From positions 1 to 64,000 of the forward strand of contig JAUYCC010000071.1 of assembly GCA_030692365.1 (NCBI GenBank): a stretch of 64,000 nucleotides of DNA, written 5' to 3'. Source of the stretch: Pelolinea sp. Its GTDB lineage: Bacteria > Chloroflexota > Anaerolineae > Anaerolineales > Anaerolineaceae. The position numbers and the translations under genes are program-made. Positions 44,779 through 53,174 of the stretch are shown one piece after another; positions within the stretch are counted from its first letter, which is position 1, and every line of letters starts with the position of its first letter. Below the pieces are notes generated by a model. The model was not told the DNA's origin. It ran no database searches and saw only the letters and a program-made list of their open reading frames with translations.

Positions 44779-46408
44779 ACCATCAGTTAAGAGAGACGCT
44801 AAAAACCTGGTTAAGAATATCATCGGCCAGGTACCTTTTACGGCTGAATTGTATTGGCTGATACGCCAGCGTAGCAAATTATTGAATAGCCGCTTTTCGC
44901 TTAGCAAACTGGATGATAACCTTACTGACCTTGTATCCCAGGTGGAAGCGCTCAGATGCCATAAGCCCCAGTTGGGAAAGAAGATTTTTATTTTCGCGAC
45001 CCTGCATTACTGGATTGAGCATGCTACCTTGACAGCTCTATCTCTTTCAGCCATGGGTTACGATGTTACATTAGGTTTTCTTCCTTACCATGATTGGCAG
45101 AATGATATTAATAAATTTGACCTGCGTCGGCAAAACCTTTACGCGGAAAAAGTGCTGGGCAAAGCCGCGAAAGTCGTAAAAATTCTTCCTTTCTTGAACC
45201 TGCATTCGGGATATAAAACGCTTCCTCCTGTACTGCAAGCAAAGGTTGAGCAGGTTACACGCTTTGATTCCATGTACACCCTGCAGGTAGAAAAAGTTGA
45301 TGAAAAAACCCCGATATACAAGATGCGTTGCAAACGCAACCTGCAGGCTGCCCGTGCTGCTTACGCCTGGCTGGATGAGAACAAACCAGATGTCGTGATT
45401 GTACCCAACGGCACCATCCAGGAATTTGGCGTGGTTTATGAAGTCGCGCGGTTTCTGAATATTTCCACGGTGACCTATGAATTCGGCGACCAACGTCAGC
45501 GCATCTGGATCTCGCAGAATTCCAAGGTCATGCGCCAGGATACTACGGAAATGTGGGAGACTTTAAAAGATAAACCGCTTTCCCAACCTGAACTTGATAA
45601 GATTCGTGAGCTATTCGAAGCACGTCGCAAAGCCTCGGTATGGAAAAATTTCTCCCGGCTTTGGCAGCAGGTTCCGGCCAAGGGCGCGGATATTGCGCGC
45701 CAGGAGTTGGGACTGGATGAACGTTTGGTGGTGCTGTTGGCGACCAATGTATTGGGCGACAGCCTGACGCTGGGACGCGAAATTTTCACCCAATCCATGG
45801 AAAAATGGCTTGAACGGACCCTGCAGTATTTTGCAGGCCGTCCGGAGGTGCAATTGGTCATCCGCATCCACCCAGGTGAAAAGCTCATACATGGACAGTC
45901 CATGCTGGATGTGATCAACCGCGTTCTACCTAAACTACCAGAACACATCCACGTCATTAAACCGGAAGAAAATGTGAATACCTATGATTTGATCGCCGCA
46001 GCAGATTTGGGCTTGGTATATACAACTACTGTTGGTCTGGAAATGGCCATGAGCGGTATTCCGGTAATAGCTGTCGGTGATACGCATTATCGTGGCAAAG
46101 GATTTACCCTGGATCCAGACTCCTGGGTAAAATACTTCAAAACCCTGAAATCAGTTTTTGAGAACCCCATATCCTACCGGTTGACAGACGAACAGATTGA
46201 CTTGGCATGGGCTTACGCATACCGCTTTTTCTTTAATTTCCCGCTGCCTTATCCCTGGCATTTGGTGCGTTTATGGGAAGATTACCAGAACAACCACATC
46301 AGCTCCATCTTCCACTCAAAAGAATGGCCGCGATATGAAAAGGTATTTCATTACCTGGCGGGCGAACCGATTGACTGGTCGGCGAATGGGAATAACGGCC
46401 ACGGGTAG
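44759..46408 (+). CDS. Capsule-biosynthesis-type glycosyltransferase
   Basis: A 549-residue GT-B-like protein of the capsule polysaccharide synthesis/surface carbohydrate family (Kdo or UDP-sugar transferases). Residues about 75-120 form the N-domain (IFIFATLHYWIEHATLTALSLSAMGYDVTLGF). The C-domain shows LVIRIHPGEKLIHG, NTYDLIAAADLGLVYTTTVGLEMAMSGIPVIAVGDTHY and GKGFT. It overlaps the wzt gene, so it is translationally linked to the exporter. It is related in layout to the gene at 60534. The donor sugar is unknown. Confidence 0.7.
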   Translation: MPTKNHKPSVKRDAKNLVKNIIGQVPFTAELYWLIRQRSKLLNSRFSLSKLDDNLTDLVSQVEALRCHKPQLGKKIFIFATLHYWIEHATLTALSLSAMGYDVTLGFLPYHDWQNDINKFDLRRQNLYAEKVLGKAAKVVKILPFLNLHSGYKTLPPVLQAKVEQVTRFDSMYTLQVEKVDEKTPIYKMRCKRNLQAARAAYAWLDENKPDVVIVPNGTIQEFGVVYEVARFLNISTVTYEFGDQRQRIWISQNSKVMRQDTTEMWETLKDKPLSQPELDKIRELFEARRKASVWKNFSRLWQQVPAKGADIARQELGLDERLVVLLATNVLGDSLTLGREIFTQSMEKWLERTLQYFAGRPEVQLVIRIHPGEKLIHGQSMLDVINRVLPKLPEHIHVIKPEENVNTYDLIAAADLGLVYTTTVGLEMAMSGIPVIAVGDTHYRGKGFTLDPDSWVKYFKTLKSVFENPISYRLTDEQIDLAWAYAYRFFFNFPLPYPWHLVRLWEDYQNNHISSIFHSKEWPRYEKVFHYLAGEPIDWSANGNNGHG

Positions 46409-46416
46409 AAGGCTGT

Positions 46417-47256
46417 ATGGCTGAGAGTAAAGTCCAACAGGACGTCCGGCAGTTTTACGATGCGGTTGGCTGGCAGCAGGTGAGCGAGGGCGTTTACCAA
46501 AATGCTCAATATGAAGACCTGCGACTGGTTTCCCGTGAATATATCCACAAATGCCATTTGCGTGTTAACAGACATTTGCGGCATTCCGGGAAATACCTGC
46601 TGGATGCAGGCTCGGGTCCTATTCAGTATCCGGAATATCTGACTTACTCTGAAGGTTACCAATATCGCGTCTGCCTGGATATTTCCATTGTGGCACTTAA
46701 AGATGCCCGTGACAGAATTAAAAACCATGGATTATTTGTGGTTGCCGATATCGCGCGTTTGCCTTTCAGGAGCGATGTCTTTGATGATGTGGTTTCGTTG
46801 CATACTATTCATCACTTACCAACCGAAGATTACAAACCGGCATATTTTGGACTCAAACGCGTGATGAAACCTGGCGCGACTGCGGTAGTGGTTAATGGCT
46901 GGAGCGATTCGGTTTTTATGCGCATTTTCCGCTTTCCGATGAGGATCATGGAAAAATTTATTCATGTTGGCGAAGACCGAACTGATGACGCTAAACCCGC
47001 TGGTGCCATAACCCAAAAACCGGCTGGTACCTTTGTGCACAAGTTGACAACCACCAGCCTGAGACAATTACTCGGAGAGGATTTTCCAATTAAAATCGCC
47101 GTCTGGCGCAGCGTCAGCGTGCGCTTCTTGCGCGCGATGATTCAGCCGGCGTTATTAGGAAAATTTTGGCTGAAAGTCCTTTATATGAAGGAAGAATGGT
47201 TCCCCGGATTCTTTGGCGAGAAAGGCCAATATCCGCTGATCACCTTTAAGAAATGA
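46417..47256 (+). CDS. Class I SAM-dependent methyltransferase
   Basis: A 279-residue protein: KYLLDAGSGPIQYPEYL is a divergent motif I, CLDISIVALKDARDRI follows, VVADIARLPFRSDVFDDVVSLHTIHHLPTED and VMKPGATAVVVNGW complete the fold. The C-terminal about 90 residues contain LRQLLGEDFPIKIAVWRSVSVRFLRAMI, typical of surface-polysaccharide methyltransferases. It starts 8 bases after the capsule-type GT gene. A glycan-capping role is plausible beside wzm/wzt but not proven. Confidence 0.8.
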   Translation: MAESKVQQDVRQFYDAVGWQQVSEGVYQNAQYEDLRLVSREYIHKCHLRVNRHLRHSGKYLLDAGSGPIQYPEYLTYSEGYQYRVCLDISIVALKDARDRIKNHGLFVVADIARLPFRSDVFDDVVSLHTIHHLPTEDYKPAYFGLKRVMKPGATAVVVNGWSDSVFMRIFRFPMRIMEKFIHVGEDRTDDAKPAGAITQKPAGTFVHKLTTTSLRQLLGEDFPIKIAVWRSVSVRFLRAMIQPALLGKFWLKVLYMKEEWFPGFFGEKGQYPLITFKK

Positions 47257-47303
47257 TCAGGTTATAGAATCTAATCAATAAGAAGTAATTACAGGATGTG
47301 ACC

Positions 47304-48299
47304 ATGGATTGGAAAAATAAAGTCGTTTTGGTAACCGGCGGGACCGGTTCTTTTGGAAAGAAGTTTATTCAGATAATGCTTAGAGAACATCCGCCGGCAA
47401 AATTGATCGTCTTTAGTCGTGATGAACAGAAGCAGCATGAAATGCGCCAGACGGGATTGGACCATCCCAACCTGCGCTATTTCATCGGCGATGTGCGCGA
47501 TTACCCGCGTATGCGGCGCGCTTTTGAAGGCGTGGATTATGTCATTCATGCGGCCGCACTAAAACAGGTGCCCGCCTGCGAATACAACCCGATGGAAGCG
47601 GTCAAGACCAATATTCTTGGCAGCAGCAACGTTATAGATGCCGCCCTGGATTCCAACGTGGAGAAAGTCATCGCGTTAAGCACCGATAAAGCCGTCAATC
47701 CCATCAACCTGTACGGCGCCACCAAACTGGCAGCCGAGAAGATGTTCGTTCAAAGCAATGCCTATGCCGGCGGCCGCAAAACCCGCTTTAGTTGTGTGCG
47801 GTACGGCAATGTGGTTGGCAGCCGTGGCAGTGTAGTTCCTGTTTTCTTACGCCAGCGCGAAGAGGGCGTTGTCACCATCACAGATGAGCGCATGACGCGC
47901 TTCTGGATCTCGCTTGAGCAGGGTGTGCGCTTCGTTATCCGCTGCCTGGAGGAAATGCACGGCGGCGAGGTGTTTGTACCAAAAATTCCCAGCATGACGG
48001 TCGCAGATTTGGCCAAGGCGGTTGCGCCCAAAGCCAAGATCAATATTATTGGAATCCGACCTGGTGAAAAACTCCACGAAGTGCTTATCTCGGAAGACGA
48101 AGCTCGCACCGTGATCGAATTAGACGACATGTATGTGGTTCAGCCGGCGGAAGCATTGTGGTTTGGGCATGACTGGGCAAAGGTTGGCAAACCGATTTCG
48201 GATGAATTCCGTTACGCCAGCAACACCAATACCGACTGGCTGAACGTTGAACAAATTAAAAAGATCATCGAACCGATCGAGTTCGACTTCGAGAAATAG
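47304..48299 (+). CDS. PseB-like UDP-GlcNAc 4,6-dehydratase
   Basis: A 331-residue SDR of the polysaccharide-biosynthesis (CapD/PseB) type. VLVTGGTGSFGKKFIQIML binds NAD(P), VFSRDEQKQHEMRQ is diagnostic of PseB/FlaA1-like dehydratases, AAALKQVPACEYNPMEAVKTNI holds the conserved Lys, and LSTDKAVNPINLYGATKLAAEK holds YxxxK. RPGEKLHEVLISEDEA is the C-terminal signature. It would begin a pseudaminic-acid or related 6-deoxy-amino-sugar route. ATG 47304 with AGGA is preferred to the GTG two codons earlier. No PseC aminotransferase is in the locus. Confidence 0.88.
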   Translation: MDWKNKVVLVTGGTGSFGKKFIQIMLREHPPAKLIVFSRDEQKQHEMRQTGLDHPNLRYFIGDVRDYPRMRRAFEGVDYVIHAAALKQVPACEYNPMEAVKTNILGSSNVIDAALDSNVEKVIALSTDKAVNPINLYGATKLAAEKMFVQSNAYAGGRKTRFSCVRYGNVVGSRGSVVPVFLRQREEGVVTITDERMTRFWISLEQGVRFVIRCLEEMHGGEVFVPKIPSMTVADLAKAVAPKAKINIIGIRPGEKLHEVLISEDEARTVIELDDMYVVQPAEALWFGHDWAKVGKPISDEFRYASNTNTDWLNVEQIKKIIEPIEFDFEK

Positions 48300-48308
48300 G
48301 GTTAGCGC

Positions 48309-49220
48309 ATGCGCATCCTTGTGACGGGCGCTTCAGGGTTATTGGGGTTGAACCTCTGCCTTCATCTGGCGGAGGCTCATCGGGTGTTTGGCGCTCTGCA
48401 TTCGCAAAAACTGATTGATCCGCCGTTTCAAACACTCGTTAGTGATCTGTCAAATGATCGTTCGCTTGAATCCCTCTTAAAGAAATCCAGGCCAGACCTT
48501 TTGATTCATTGTGCGGCGATGGCAAATGTGGATGCCTGCGAATCTCACCCTGAGGAGGCGCATCGGATCAATGCGGACATGCCAGGCAATCTGGCCGATT
48601 TGTGCAAAAAGAAGGGCATCCGGTTTATTCACATTTCAACTGACGCGGTCTTTGACGGCAAGATGGGGGACTATAGCGAAGAGGATACCCCGAATCCATT
48701 GTCGATTTACGCGCGCACGAAACTTGAGGGGGAACACCTGGTTGCGGCTGAGTACTCCTGCGCAATTATCGCCCGTGTAAATTTTTACGGTTACAGTCTC
48801 AGCGGCAAGCGCAGCCTTTCGGAATTTTTTCTTAACAACCTAAAGTCAGGCAAATCGGTGAACGGATTTGTGGATGTAATGTTTTGCCCGTTATATGTGA
48901 CCGACCTGGTAGATACGCTCATGGCAATGGTGGTCAAAGAGTTGGAAGGTCTTTACCATGTGGTATCACCAGAATCCTTAAGTAAATATGCCTTTGGCGT
49001 CAAAATCGCGGAAAAGTTTGGGTTGGATAAAAACCTTATTCAGCCAAAATCGGTTACAGAAGGCGGCTTGTTGGCTGCCCGGTCTCCGCGGCTTACCTTA
49101 AAGATTGATAAACTGAAAGAGGCTGAAATAACACCGCCTGGGCAATCCGAATGTCTTGAACATTTTCAAACGCATTATGTGGAAAAACTGCCTGAAAAAA
49201 TTAAAGCATTTGCTGGATAA
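48309..49220 (+). CDS. RmlD-like nucleotide-sugar reductase (SDR)
   Basis: A 303-residue protein resembling dTDP-4-dehydrorhamnose reductase: ILVTGASGLLGLNLCLHL near the start, RPDLLIHCAAMANVDACESHPEEAHRINADM, FIHISTDAVFDGKMGDYSEED, and SIYARTKLEGEHLV with YxxxK. It probably reduces a 4-keto sugar produced by the dehydratase gene 9 bases upstream, to give a 6-deoxy sugar. The rest of a dTDP-rhamnose pathway (RmlA-C) is absent from the window, so the actual substrate may differ. Confidence 0.78.
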   Translation: MRILVTGASGLLGLNLCLHLAEAHRVFGALHSQKLIDPPFQTLVSDLSNDRSLESLLKKSRPDLLIHCAAMANVDACESHPEEAHRINADMPGNLADLCKKKGIRFIHISTDAVFDGKMGDYSEEDTPNPLSIYARTKLEGEHLVAAEYSCAIIARVNFYGYSLSGKRSLSEFFLNNLKSGKSVNGFVDVMFCPLYVTDLVDTLMAMVVKELEGLYHVVSPESLSKYAFGVKIAEKFGLDKNLIQPKSVTEGGLLAARSPRLTLKIDKLKEAEITPPGQSECLEHFQTHYVEKLPEKIKAFAG

Positions 49221-49240
49221 CCAGCGACCAAGGAGGAACA

Positions 49241-50308
49241 ATGGAATTTAAAATTGGTTCACACTGGATCGGTGAAAACCACCCTGCTTATTTCATCGCA
49301 GATATCGCAGCGAACCACGACGGTGATCTGAACCGCGCCAAACTTCTCATCCGTCTGGCCAAAGATGCCGGCGCGGACGCGGCCAAATTCCAAAATTTCC
49401 AGGCATCCAAGATTGTCTCGGATTACGGTTTCAAATCTCTGGGCGGACAGCAGTCGCACCAATCCAAATGGGAAAAGTCAGTCTTTGAGGTTTATAAGGA
49501 CGCTTCGATACCCTTTGACTGGATGCCCATCTTGAAAGAAGAATGCGATAAGGTAGGTGTCGATTACTTTTCATCGCCTTACGATTTTGAGGCGATTGAT
49601 ACGCTGGATAAATACATGCCTGCTTACAAGATCGGTTCGGGCGAAATTGACTGGATAGAAGCTGTGAAACGTATAGCCGCCAAAGGTAAACCGGTGCTAT
49701 TGGCAACCGGCGCAGCTAATATAGGCGAAGTTCAGCGTGCGGTTCACGCGATTCTGGCGATAAACAAAGAATTGGTGCTAATGCAGTGCAACACCAATTA
49801 CACGGCCAGCCTTGAAAATTTCAAACACATTCATTTGAATGTCCTGAAAACCTACGCGCTGATGTTCCCTGATATTGTGTTGGGTTTATCTGACCATACC
49901 CCTGGGCACGCGACAGTGGTAGGCGCAGTAGCGTTGGGTGCCAGAGTCATCGAAAAACATTTCACTGACGATACCACACGCGAAGGTCCTGACCATAAAT
50001 TCGCGATGGATCCGCGCACCTGGGCGGAAATGGTTGAAAACACTCGCAGGCTTGAACAGGCGCTTGGCTCCGCGGATAAGGTGGTGGCGGGCAATGAGGT
50101 TGATACGGTAATCATCCAGCGGCGCTGTCTGCGCGCGGCGAGAGATATCCGCGCGGGCGAAGTCTTGACCAAGGAAATGATTGATGTGCTTCGTCCGGCC
50201 ACGCCTGGTGCGATCCTGCCTGACCAGCTTGGCAAAACGATAGGAATGAAGGCGCTGGTGGATATCCCAGCAGGGAAAGAACTGCGCTGGGGAATGCTGG
50301 CTGATTAA
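49241..50308 (+). CDS. NeuB-family nonulosonic acid synthase with SAF domain
   Basis: A 355-residue protein. Residues 1-about 275 are the TIM-barrel synthase (YFIADIAANHDGDLNRAKLLIRLAKDAGADAAKFQ, KIGSGEIDWIEAVKRI, VLATGAANIGEVQRAV, LMQCNTNYTASLENF, GLSDHTPGHATVVGAVALGARVIEKHF). Residues about 290-355 are the SAF/antifreeze-like domain (CLRAARDIRAGEVLTKEMI). It condenses a 6-carbon amino sugar with phosphoenolpyruvate to give a nonulosonate (sialic, legionaminic or pseudaminic type). AAGGAGG precedes the ATG. The substrate is set by neighbours not fully present. Confidence 0.88.
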   Translation: MEFKIGSHWIGENHPAYFIADIAANHDGDLNRAKLLIRLAKDAGADAAKFQNFQASKIVSDYGFKSLGGQQSHQSKWEKSVFEVYKDASIPFDWMPILKEECDKVGVDYFSSPYDFEAIDTLDKYMPAYKIGSGEIDWIEAVKRIAAKGKPVLLATGAANIGEVQRAVHAILAINKELVLMQCNTNYTASLENFKHIHLNVLKTYALMFPDIVLGLSDHTPGHATVVGAVALGARVIEKHFTDDTTREGPDHKFAMDPRTWAEMVENTRRLEQALGSADKVVAGNEVDTVIIQRRCLRAARDIRAGEVLTKEMIDVLRPATPGAILPDQLGKTIGMKALVDIPAGKELRWGMLAD

Positions 50309-50322
50309 TCAAAGAGGTAGAA

Positions 50323-51432
50323 CTGCGCGTTTTATACTGTTCCGAAAATTATTCACCGCATGACCACCGCTTTCTGACCGCGCTGGCGGGCAGCGGCCAT
50401 GAAATCTTTTGGCTTCGGCTTGAAAAGGGTGGAAGGGTTCAGGAAAGCCGGCTGTTAACAGAGACAATCCATAAAGTTAATTGGCGAAAAGATCACAAAC
50501 CCATATCCTGGCAAGACTACGATGAATTGAAAATCCAGTTCAAAGCCGCGATTGACCGGATTGAACCTGATCTAATCCACGCAGGACCCATCCAGCGCGT
50601 AGCTTATTTGCCTGCGCTGATTGATTTTCACCCCTTATTAACCATGTCCTGGGGATTTGACCTGCTGGAAGACGCACACCGCAACAAAAACTGGGACGAT
50701 AAGACACGTTTTGTTTTACATCGCAGTGATTGGTTCACCTCGGATTGCCAGACCACAAAAAATATTGCTGTGAATTATGGCATGCCTGAATCCAGTACTA
50801 CGGTCTTCCCTTGGGGCGTTGATTTGAATCTTTTCAACCCCGAAAGTCGAGGATTTATGCGTCGCCAGGTGGGCTATGAAGAAGACCTTTTGATGATTCA
50901 TACCCGCTCGTGGGAGCCACGTTATAGGGTGGATATCGCCTTGGAAGGTTTCTGGCAAGCCCTTCAATCAGAACCCAATTTGCGCCTTTTTATGCTGGGT
51001 GGCGGTTCGATGGAGGATCGGGTGAAGCGATTTGTGGCTGATAAAGGCTTATCAGACCGCGTTCACTTTTGCGGGTACCAGCAGAATGAAGCGCTGGCTG
51101 GTTATTACCAGGCAGCAGATGTGTATCTGAGCGCCTCTCATATTGACGGATCGTCGGTTGCGCTGATGGAATCCATGGCCTGCGGCTGCCCCGCGCTGGT
51201 CTCGGATATCCCTGCCAATCTGGAATGGATTGCTGATGGAGAGCAAGGCTGGGTTTTCAAAGATGGCGATCCAGATAACTTGGCGGAAAAGATCATTAAT
51301 ATTTCACGAAACAGAAAAGAGATTTTTTCATGTGGGAAGAAAGCGCGTGCGAAAGCTGAAGCCGACGCGGATTGGCCAAGAAATTTCGCCAAACTGCTGG
51401 ATACTTATGACCGCATGATGAAGCTCAAATAA
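50323..51432 (+). CDS. GT4 glycosyltransferase with apparent CTG start
   Basis: The track ORF begins at a TTG (50527) inside the domain. Reading the same frame upstream gives LRVLYCSENYSPHDHRFLTA from CTG at 50323, a normal GT-B N-terminus, and no ATG, GTG or TTG lies between the in-frame stop at 50302 and 50527. GAGGT sits 4 bases before the CTG. The 369-residue protein has VFPWGVDLNLFNP, IHTRSWEPRYRVDIALEGFWQAL and YLSASHIDGSSVALMESMACGCPALVSD, as in GT4. It follows the NeuB gene by 14 bases. Confidence 0.8.
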   Translation: MRVLYCSENYSPHDHRFLTALAGSGHEIFWLRLEKGGRVQESRLLTETIHKVNWRKDHKPISWQDYDELKIQFKAAIDRIEPDLIHAGPIQRVAYLPALIDFHPLLTMSWGFDLLEDAHRNKNWDDKTRFVLHRSDWFTSDCQTTKNIAVNYGMPESSTTVFPWGVDLNLFNPESRGFMRRQVGYEEDLLMIHTRSWEPRYRVDIALEGFWQALQSEPNLRLFMLGGGSMEDRVKRFVADKGLSDRVHFCGYQQNEALAGYYQAADVYLSASHIDGSSVALMESMACGCPALVSDIPANLEWIADGEQGWVFKDGDPDNLAEKIINISRNRKEIFSCGKKARAKAEADADWPRNFAKLLDTYDRMMKLK

Positions 51433-51451
51433 AGATCAATAAAAAATAAAT

Positions 51452-52228
51452 ATGGAAGCAACCCACAATATCGTGTGTATTATTCAAGCCCGCATGGGTT
51501 CCAGCCGGCTGCCAGGCAAGGTGCTGAAAGAAATTTGCAGCCGGCCAATGCTTGGCTGGGTGGCACAGCGCGCGGCACAATCACGGCGGGTGGCCAAGGT
51601 TGTGGTTGCCACCACTATCAATAACGGTGATGATCCCATTGAAGAATTCTGTAATAAATCCGGTATCGCCTGCTTCCGTGGGAATGAATTTGATGTTCTA
51701 GACCGTTATTACCAGGCTGCCAAAGCTTACAAGTCTGAGATTGTGGTGCGGTTGACAGCGGACTGCCCCCTTATTGATCCGTCGTTGTTGGATGAAACCA
51801 TAGAAAAACTAATTGCATCTGGCGCGGATTTCGCCGCCAACCGCTTGCCGCCCCCTTACCAGCGTACTTACCCGATTGGGCTGGATGTGGAGGTTGTAAC
51901 CTTTGTTGCACTCGAGATTGCCTGGAAACAAGCTGATAAACCCTATGAGCGCGAGCATGTGATGCCCTTTTTATATGACCCTCAAAACCACTTTAAAATC
52001 ATTATGCTGGATGCGGAGCAGAATTACGGCAGCCAGCGCTGGACGGTAGATACAGCAGAAGACCTGCAATTCATCCGCCAGGTAACTGCAATTCTCGGTT
52101 GCCGGCTGGAATTTTCCTGGCGTGAGGTGTTGAAAACGATTGAAGCACATCCTGAACTGGCAGAGATCAATGCGGGCGTGTCGCACAAGTCTTATAATGA
52201 CGTGGATCATCGCGCAAATCTAAAATAG
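51452..52228 (+). CDS. SpsF-like cytidylyltransferase-family protein
   Basis: A 258-residue protein with IIQARMGSSRLPGKVLKEI at the N-terminus, the nucleotide-binding signature of the acylneuraminate cytidylyltransferase/SpsF/PseF-like family. VVVATTINNGDDPIEEFC, FRGNEFDVLDRYYQAAKAY and VRLTADCPLIDPSLLDETI follow. SpsF proteins occur in spore-coat and surface-glycan clusters next to NeuB/SpsE-like genes, and probably activate a sugar acid. CMP transfer to the product of the nearby NeuB is the natural guess. Confidence 0.8.
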   Translation: MEATHNIVCIIQARMGSSRLPGKVLKEICSRPMLGWVAQRAAQSRRVAKVVVATTINNGDDPIEEFCNKSGIACFRGNEFDVLDRYYQAAKAYKSEIVVRLTADCPLIDPSLLDETIEKLIASGADFAANRLPPPYQRTYPIGLDVEVVTFVALEIAWKQADKPYEREHVMPFLYDPQNHFKIIMLDAEQNYGSQRWTVDTAEDLQFIRQVTAILGCRLEFSWREVLKTIEAHPELAEINAGVSHKSYNDVDHRANLK

Positions 52229-52239
52229 GATGGATTGAG

Positions 52240-53169
52240 TTGCCTGAACCGCTGCTAACCCTTTTTACAGCCCCGAAACCTTTTAAAGACCCGCATATCA
52301 TCACCATCCAGCGCAACGCGCTGCGCTCTTGGCAGGCGCTGGGCAAAGAGGTGGAGATATTAGTATTAGGGAACGATGAGGGTATCGCGGAGCATACCCG
52401 TAAGCTCAGCATCCGGCATATACCAAAAGTAACCTGCAATTCCCGCGGCACGCCGCTCATCAGCTCAATGCTGTCGCTCGCGCGCGAATCCAGCGCCAGC
52501 CCATTCCTTGGAATAATCAATGCGGATATCATCCTGTTTCCGGATGTGCTTGAAGCTATCAAGTCTGCAGCAGAGAGATATAAAAAATTTCTTTTGGTTG
52601 GCCAGCGCTGGGATTTGGAAGTGACAAACGAGATAACCGGTGGGCTTGATCAATTCCTTGCTCTAAAAAGGATAATTCCTTTTAAAGGTGACCTTCATCA
52701 GCCTATGGGCAGCGATTATTTTATTTTTCCGAGGGAGTGTTATTTGGATATCCCCGATTTTGCCATCGGGCGTGCGGGCTGGGATAACTGGTTTATTTTT
52801 AAAAGCCGGTGGGAACGCTGGCCGGTGATTGACTGCACCCACGATGTTACGATTGTGCACCAGAACCACGACTACCGCCATCTGCCGGGCGGCCAGCCGC
52901 ATTACCGCCTGCCGGAGACAAAAGAAAACGTGAAACAGGGCGGCGGTGAGCACACCATTTTTACACTGTTTGACTCACAGTATGAATTGGTTAATGGAAA
53001 ATTAATTAAAAGAAAAGCGATGATAAAGAAATTGTTGAGGGAATTTGAAATTTTCCCGTTGACTCACTTACGATCTCAATCGCTGGGCAGGCTTTTCTAT
53101 CTGATTGCCCGCCCGCGAAAAGCATACGCCGAATTAAGGAATATTTTTAAGGAACCGGTAAATCGATAG
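52240..53169 (+). CDS. Putative glycosyltransferase (GT-A-like)
   Basis: A 309-residue protein, start TTG. It has LLTLFTAPKPFKDPHIITIQRNALRSW at the N-terminus, and a GT-A-like core with FLGIINADIILFPDVLEAI (a D-x-D equivalent, N-A-D-I). Later GSDYFIFPRECYLDIPDFAIGRAGWDNWFIF and IVHQNHDYRHLPGG are blocks seen in a group of surface-glycan proteins. It most resembles GT2-like transferases, but the family is not firmly recognised. It lies 11 bases after the SpsF-like gene and ends 5 bases from the convergent SBP gene. Confidence 0.6.
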   Translation: MPEPLLTLFTAPKPFKDPHIITIQRNALRSWQALGKEVEILVLGNDEGIAEHTRKLSIRHIPKVTCNSRGTPLISSMLSLARESSASPFLGIINADIILFPDVLEAIKSAAERYKKFLLVGQRWDLEVTNEITGGLDQFLALKRIIPFKGDLHQPMGSDYFIFPRECYLDIPDFAIGRAGWDNWFIFKSRWERWPVIDCTHDVTIVHQNHDYRHLPGGQPHYRLPETKENVKQGGGEHTIFTLFDSQYELVNGKLIKRKAMIKKLLREFEIFPLTHLRSQSLGRLFYLIARPRKAYAELRNIFKEPVNR

Positions 53170-53174
53170 GTTAG

